From assembly GCA_964346665.1 (NCBI GenBank), contig CAYFVC010000057.1:1-8531 (forward strand): DNA of 8,531 bases, in the 5' to 3' direction. Made by a program: the position numbers and the translations under genes. Origin of the DNA: JAZGEG01 sp964346665 (GTDB taxonomy: Archaea; Aenigmatarchaeota; Aenigmatarchaeia; QMZP01; QMZT01). The notes under the pieces are model-generated. The model worked only from the letters and a program-made list of their open reading frames with translations. It was not told where the DNA came from and ran no database searches. This document shows positions 5,337 through 8,531 of this stretch, piece after piece; position 1 is the first letter of the stretch; each line of letters opens with the position of its first letter.

Positions 5337-5359
5337 TCTCGAAATATGGGGTGATGTGT

Positions 5360-6844
5360 ATGGTAAAAACCTATCTTAATTATATAAACGGAAGATGGAT
5401 GAGATCTTATTCTCGGAAAACCTTCAACAACATAAACCCGGCAACAGGCGAAGTCGTGTGTAAATGCCAGGCGGGGAATGCGAAAGATGTTGAACTTGCT
5501 GTGAAGTCCGCTAGGTCTGCTTTCAAAAAATGGAAATTCCTTCCCCCTCCTGTGAAAGGGGAAATCTTATTTCGAGCGGCACGCTTGTTTGAGGAGAGGA
5601 AGGAGAAGCTGGCGAAATTGCTCACCATGGAGAACGGGAAAAACTTAGAGGAGGGAAGAGGCGAGGTTCAGGAAGCAATTGATATCACAAAGTACGTCGC
5701 TGGTGAGGGTAGAAGATTGCTCGGGGAAACCACAACGTCCGAGCTTCCTGACAAGTTCGCGATGTTCATCCGAGAGCCGATAGGGGTTATAGGAATGATC
5801 ACCCCATGGAACTTCCCCATAGCAATCCCTGCCTGGAAGATTCCTCCTGCTCTGGTTGCGGGTAACACGATCGTTTTCAAGCCTTCAAGCGATGCCCCAG
5901 CTTTAGGGATAGAACTCGTGAAAATATTTGAGGAAGCTGGAATCCCGAAGGGGGTTTTGAACCTCGTGACGGGCTCAGGTTCTTCAGCAGGCGAGGCGAT
6001 AGCTAGGCATAAGGGGATAGATCATTTGTCTTTCACAGGATCGACCGATGTTGGAACACACATCTACGTGGAGGGAGCGAACAAGCTGAATTCGGTGGAA
6101 CTTGAAATGGGGGGTAAGAACCCGGAAATCGTTCTGAAAGATGCGAATCTCGATCTCGCGGTTGACGGTGCGATATGGGGGGCATTCGGGACAGCAGGTC
6201 AGAGGTGTACAGCCACATCGCGTATTATAGTGGAAAAACCAATCCTTAGGAAGTTCACAGAGAAGTTTCTGAAAAGAGTTAAGAAAATCAAGGTCGGGAA
6301 CGGGTTGAAGAAAGGTGTTTTGACAGGACCGATAATAAACGCGAGGCAAATGACGAAAATTCTGGGTTACATAGACAACGGTAAAAAGGAAGGAGCGAAG
6401 TTACTGATCGGAGGACGAAGACTTACAGGCAAAGGACACAAGAAAGGATTCTTCGTCTCCCCCACGGTTTTCGCGAACGTGAAACCGGGTATGACAATCG
6501 CCCAAGAAGAGATATTCGGGCCTGTTGTTTGCATAATGAAGGCGAAGGATTTCGATGATGCCGTGAAGATAGCGAATTCAGTGAACTACGGGTTGTCATG
6601 GTCCATATACACTAAGGATATAAACAAAGCTTTGAAGGCGATGAGGCTAGCGGAATCGGGGATCGTTTACATAAACGCCCCGACAATAGGGGCGGAAGTT
6701 CATTTGCCTTTCGGCGGGGTGAAAGGGACCGGAAACGGAGGGAGAGAAGCGGGGACGGAAGCGATCAAGGAGTTCACAGAGATAAAGAGCGTGTTCATAG
6801 ACTATTCCGGACGTCTACAGAGGGCGCAGATTGATATAGGTTAG
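5360..6844 (+). CDS. NAD(P)+-dependent aldehyde dehydrogenase
   Basis: A 494-residue, full-length member of the ALDH superfamily, which oxidises aldehydes to carboxylates. Catalytic residues are all present: Cys283 (GQRCTA), Glu249 (ELEMGGKNP), Asn151 (PWNFP) and Lys174 (FKPSSD). FTGSTDVG (225-232) and EEIFGPV (383-389) match the nucleotide-binding and C-terminal motifs. The ending HLPFGGVKGTGNGGREAG...DYSGRLQRAQID is typical of a subgroup often annotated as semialdehyde or 2-oxoglutarate-semialdehyde dehydrogenases; the substrate cannot be read from sequence. I set the start at the ATG at 5360 because GGGGTGAT (5348-5355) lies just before it and the protein then begins MVKTYLNYING, as family members do. 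The in-frame TTG at 5315 would translate through the palindrome and lies upstream of the predicted transcript start. The cytoplasmic enzyme may work with the reductase encoded downstream. Confidence 0.95.
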   Translation: MVKTYLNYINGRWMRSYSRKTFNNINPATGEVVCKCQAGNAKDVELAVKSARSAFKKWKFLPPPVKGEILFRAARLFEERKEKLAKLLTMENGKNLEEGRGEVQEAIDITKYVAGEGRRLLGETTTSELPDKFAMFIREPIGVIGMITPWNFPIAIPAWKIPPALVAGNTIVFKPSSDAPALGIELVKIFEEAGIPKGVLNLVTGSGSSAGEAIARHKGIDHLSFTGSTDVGTHIYVEGANKLNSVELEMGGKNPEIVLKDANLDLAVDGAIWGAFGTAGQRCTATSRIIVEKPILRKFTEKFLKRVKKIKVGNGLKKGVLTGPIINARQMTKILGYIDNGKKEGAKLLIGGRRLTGKGHKKGFFVSPTVFANVKPGMTIAQEEIFGPVVCIMKAKDFDDAVKIANSVNYGLSWSIYTKDINKALKAMRLAESGIVYINAPTIGAEVHLPFGGVKGTGNGGREAGTEAIKEFTEIKSVFIDYSGRLQRAQIDIG

Positions 6845-6855
6845 GGGAATAATGA

Positions 6856-6866
6856 AAAATATAAAA
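6856..6866 (+). promoter_or_regulatory. AT-rich TATA-like box before the short-chain dehydrogenase gene
   Basis: AAAATATAAAA lies in the 62-nt gap after the aldehyde dehydrogenase stop and predicts a start near 6886-6890. It could give the downstream gene its own transcript, but readthrough from the ALDH gene is equally possible because no terminator separates them. Confidence 0.4.
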
Positions 6867-6891
6867 ATGAGCTTTGGTTATCTATCTATAA

Positions 6892-6899
6892 GGGGGTGA
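6892..6899 (+). promoter_or_regulatory. Shine-Dalgarno sequence fixing the SDR start
   Basis: GGGGGTGA ends 7 nt before the ATG at 6907 and supports it over the in-frame ATG three codons later. The ALDH gene uses the same GGTGA-type site. Confidence 0.75.
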
Positions 6900-6906
6900 A
6901 TTAAAA

Positions 6907-7665
6907 ATGAATAAAATGTTTGATTTAACGAATAAGATTGCTATAGTAACTGGTGCCTCTAGGGGTTTAGGAAAGGCAATGGCCATAGGCCTGGCTGAAG
7001 CAGGGGCAAATGTAGTTGTCACGGACATTTTGGACACGTCAGAAACTGTTAACGAGATAAAGAAATTAGGCAGGGAAACAATGGGGATAAAGGTTGATGT
7101 CAGTAAAAAATCGGATGTTGAGGCAATGGTTCGGCAGTCTGTAAAGAAATTTGGCAGAATTGATATCCTGGTGAATAATGCAGGTATCTTTAGAATGGCA
7201 TCAGCAGAAACGATGAAAGAAGAGGACTGGGATAAGGTTATTGCCGTTAATCTGAAAGGACAGTTTCTATGCGCTCAGGAGGTTGGTAAACAGATGATAA
7301 AGCAAAAATCTGGAAAAATAATTAACATAGCAAGTGTTGCAGGCAAATTTGCTTATGCTCAAGCTGCTGCTTATAACGCGAGCAAGGCAGGAGTAATTCT
7401 GATGACAAAAACCTCAGCCGTGGAGTGGGGAAAATACAACATTCAGGTTAATGCTATCTGCCCTGGCGTTTTCGCAACAGCAATGACAAAGGATTTCCTC
7501 GGGGACAAGAACTTTCTCCAGATGATAAAGACAAGAGTGCCATTAGGAAGATACGGGAAACCAGAAGAATTGGTTGGGGTAGTGGTCTATCTTGCTTCCA
7601 AAGCTTCGGACTACATGACCGGTCATGCACTGGTAATTGATGGAGGATGGACAGCCGGTTTGTAA
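6907..7665 (+). CDS. Short-chain dehydrogenase/reductase (classical SDR, FabG-like)
   Basis: A 252-residue classical SDR with a Rossmann fold, complete. Motifs: TGASRGLG (15-22) for the dinucleotide; Asp40 at the end of beta-2, usually favouring NAD(H) over NADP(H); DV (64-65); NNAG (90-93); Asn115; catalytic Ser143, Tyr156 and Lys160 (YNASK); and PG (186-187). The C-terminal YMTGHALVIDGGW (236-248) is typical of 3-oxoacyl-ACP reductase and glucose/alcohol dehydrogenase-type members. These differ in substrate and cannot be separated by motif. Archaea do not run bacterial type II fatty acid synthesis, so a sugar, alcohol or ketone substrate is more likely. Codon use differs from the ALDH gene (more TTT and AAT), so recent transfer is possible. 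It lies 62 nt after the ALDH gene in the same direction. Confidence 0.96.
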   Translation: MNKMFDLTNKIAIVTGASRGLGKAMAIGLAEAGANVVVTDILDTSETVNEIKKLGRETMGIKVDVSKKSDVEAMVRQSVKKFGRIDILVNNAGIFRMASAETMKEEDWDKVIAVNLKGQFLCAQEVGKQMIKQKSGKIINIASVAGKFAYAQAAAYNASKAGVILMTKTSAVEWGKYNIQVNAICPGVFATAMTKDFLGDKNFLQMIKTRVPLGRYGKPEELVGVVVYLASKASDYMTGHALVIDGGWTAGL

Positions 7666-7691
7666 CTTAAAATAGCATTCCTTTCCCAAGT

Positions 7692-7728
7692 TCTTCATCG
7701 CCTCGCATTACGCCCTATGCGATGAAGA
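7692..7728 (+). repeat. 10-bp inverted repeat (stem-loop) after the SDR gene
   Basis: TCTTCATCGC (7692-7701) and GCGATGAAGA (7719-7728) are perfect complements with a 17-nt loop. A competing smaller pairing, CGCAT/ATGCG, lies partly within it. It is 27 nt after the SDR stop. It could stabilise the mRNA 3' end, help termination or act as a binding site; the T-tract lies 32 nt further on, so it is not a compact bacterial-type terminator. Confidence 0.6.
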
Positions 7729-7759
7729 CAAACACTCATCCCAATAATAGAAATTAGAG

Positions 7760-7766
7760 TTTTTTT
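7760..7766 (+). terminator. T-tract terminator after the SDR gene
   Basis: Seven T followed by ATTT about 95 nt after the SDR stop and 47 nt before the next gene. Such oligo-T tracts end archaeal transcripts. The same AT-rich stretch may also contribute to the next promoter. Confidence 0.5.
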
Positions 7767-7781
7767 ATTTAAGTCTCTCTA

Positions 7782-7790
7782 TTAAATAAT
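7782..7790 (+). promoter_or_regulatory. TATA-like box for the Nfn-type reductase gene
   Basis: TTAAATAAT is centred about 27 nt before the ATG at 7813, predicting a leaderless or nearly leaderless mRNA. TTTATTTAA at 7765-7773 is an alternative box that would give a leader of roughly 15-20 nt containing AGGTTGGT. Confidence 0.45.
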
Positions 7791-7812
7791 ATACCTTTCT
7801 AGGTTGGTAAAA

Positions 7813-8531
7813 ATGTACGAGATAGTCAGAAATGAAAAACTGGCAAAGGACACTTTCCTTATGGAGATACTCGCCCCAAAGGTTTCAAAACATATTAAAC
7901 CTGGGAATTTCGTCATGCTTAGAATCGGGGAAAAGGGGGAGAAAATACCCATGAGCGTTCTTGATTTTGAACGTGAAAGGGGAACTATCATAATAGCTTA
8001 CAAGGTGGTGGGAAAGACCACAAAGGATCTCTCCAAGCTTAAGAAAGGAGATAAAATAACGAACTTTGTAGGCCCGCTAGGAAATCCAACGGAGATAAAG
8101 AAATTCGGAACCGTTGTTTGCATAGGAGGAGGTGTTGGCATTGCTCCCATGTACCCGATGGCGAGGGAAATGAAAAAAGCAGGGAACAAGGTTATATCCA
8201 TAATAGGGGCAAGGAGCAAGGATTTTCTGATTTTCGAGCAGGCAATAAAAAGCGTTAGTGATGAATTACATGTAACAACGGATGACGGCTCTTACGGGCA
8301 TAAGGGCTTCGTAAGCGATGTTCTGAATATGATAATAGAAGAGGGAAAGAAAATAGACATTGTGATTGCTGTAGGCCCTTTAATTATGATGAAGGTTATC
8401 TGTGCCATCACGAAACCCCACGGAATAAAAACCATCGTGAGTTTGAACCCCATAATGGTTGACGGGACCGGGATGTGCGGCTGCTGCAGGGTCACCGTGG
8501 ACGGGAAAACGAAGTTCGTCTGCGTGGAGGG
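7813..8531 (+). CDS. Ferredoxin-NADP+ reductase alpha subunit (NfnA/SudB-type), 3' end outside window
   Basis: 239 complete codons and part of the next are seen; the family is usually about 280 residues, so only the C-terminal end is missing. The protein belongs to the ferredoxin-NADP+ reductase-like family that includes NfnA, sulfide dehydrogenase SudB and the PyrK electron-transfer subunit. The N-terminal FAD-binding barrel spans about 1-95, with PGNFVMLR (30-37), KIPMSVLD (44-51) and GPLGNP (87-92). The NAD(P)-binding half begins GGGVGIAPMYPMARE (105-119). The [2Fe-2S] site fits the NfnA pattern of one Asp and three Cys: Asp217, Cys222, Cys225 and Cys237. An extra Cys224 sits where Ser is common. 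The partner large subunit (NfnB/SudA, GltD-like) would be expected just to the right. If it is Nfn, the complex couples NADH, NADPH and ferredoxin in the cytoplasm. Confidence 0.92.
   Translation, partial: MYEIVRNEKLAKDTFLMEILAPKVSKHIKPGNFVMLRIGEKGEKIPMSVLDFERERGTIIIAYKVVGKTTKDLSKLKKGDKITNFVGPLGNPTEIKKFGTVVCIGGGVGIAPMYPMAREMKKAGNKVISIIGARSKDFLIFEQAIKSVSDELHVTTDDGSYGHKGFVSDVLNMIIEEGKKIDIVIAVGPLIMMKVICAITKPHGIKTIVSLNPIMVDGTGMCGCCRVTVDGKTKFVCVE

Noticed and set aside
5315..5359. N-terminal extension of the aldehyde dehydrogenase from a TTG codon at 5315
   Set aside because: It lies upstream of the predicted transcript start and runs through the palindrome. The ATG at 5360 has a GGGGTGAT site just before it and gives the family's usual N-terminus.

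Overview
The window comes from an archaeon. It encodes archaeal-type ScpA, and AT-rich TATA-like boxes lie about 25-35 nt upstream of several start codons, some of which look leaderless. The Shine-Dalgarno sequences are of the GGTGA and AAGGAG types. A tRNA gene lacks an encoded CCA and is interrupted by introns that fold into bulge-helix-bulge (BHB) motifs. I cannot place the lineage more precisely.

Layout. Positions 1-515 (minus strand) hold a MIP18/DUF59 Fe-S assembly-type gene overlapping a second gene that runs off the left edge. It diverges from scpA (638-1333), which overlaps by 4 nt a gene for a large secreted transglutaminase-like protein (1330-3438). Next is a 22-codon, apparently leaderless ORF ending in four consecutive Cys codons (3473-3541), 53 nt upstream of a cysteine synthase gene (3595-4494). 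A small membrane/coiled-coil protein gene (4544-5041) converges on a minus-strand tRNA-Ala(GGC) gene (5050-5217). The right third holds an aldehyde dehydrogenase (5360-6844), a short-chain dehydrogenase (6907-7665) and the start of an NfnA/SudB-type ferredoxin-NADP+ reductase subunit (7813 to the right edge).

Two observations stand out. First, the tRNA-Ala(GGC) precursor is split by a 40-nt intron in the D-loop (20/21) and a 56-nt intron in the T-loop (59/60), with none in the anticodon loop. Both junctions fold into 3-4-3 BHB geometry, and cutting after the second nucleotide of every bulge restores an orthodox 72-nt tRNA with the G3:U70 alanine identity pair. Second, the poly-Cys mini-ORF just upstream of cysteine synthase resembles the leaderless polycysteine ORFs known to act as cysteine-responsive attenuators in mycobacteria. 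This suggests an independently evolved cysteine-sensing leader in an archaeon.

How the genes may work together: the ALDH, SDR and Nfn-type genes lie in the same direction and could form a redox neighbourhood (aldehyde/alcohol interconversion plus NAD(P)H/ferredoxin balancing). Each has its own promoter-like signals, so a single operon is not established. A near-perfect 20-bp palindrome sits on the predicted ALDH transcription start and looks like an operator.
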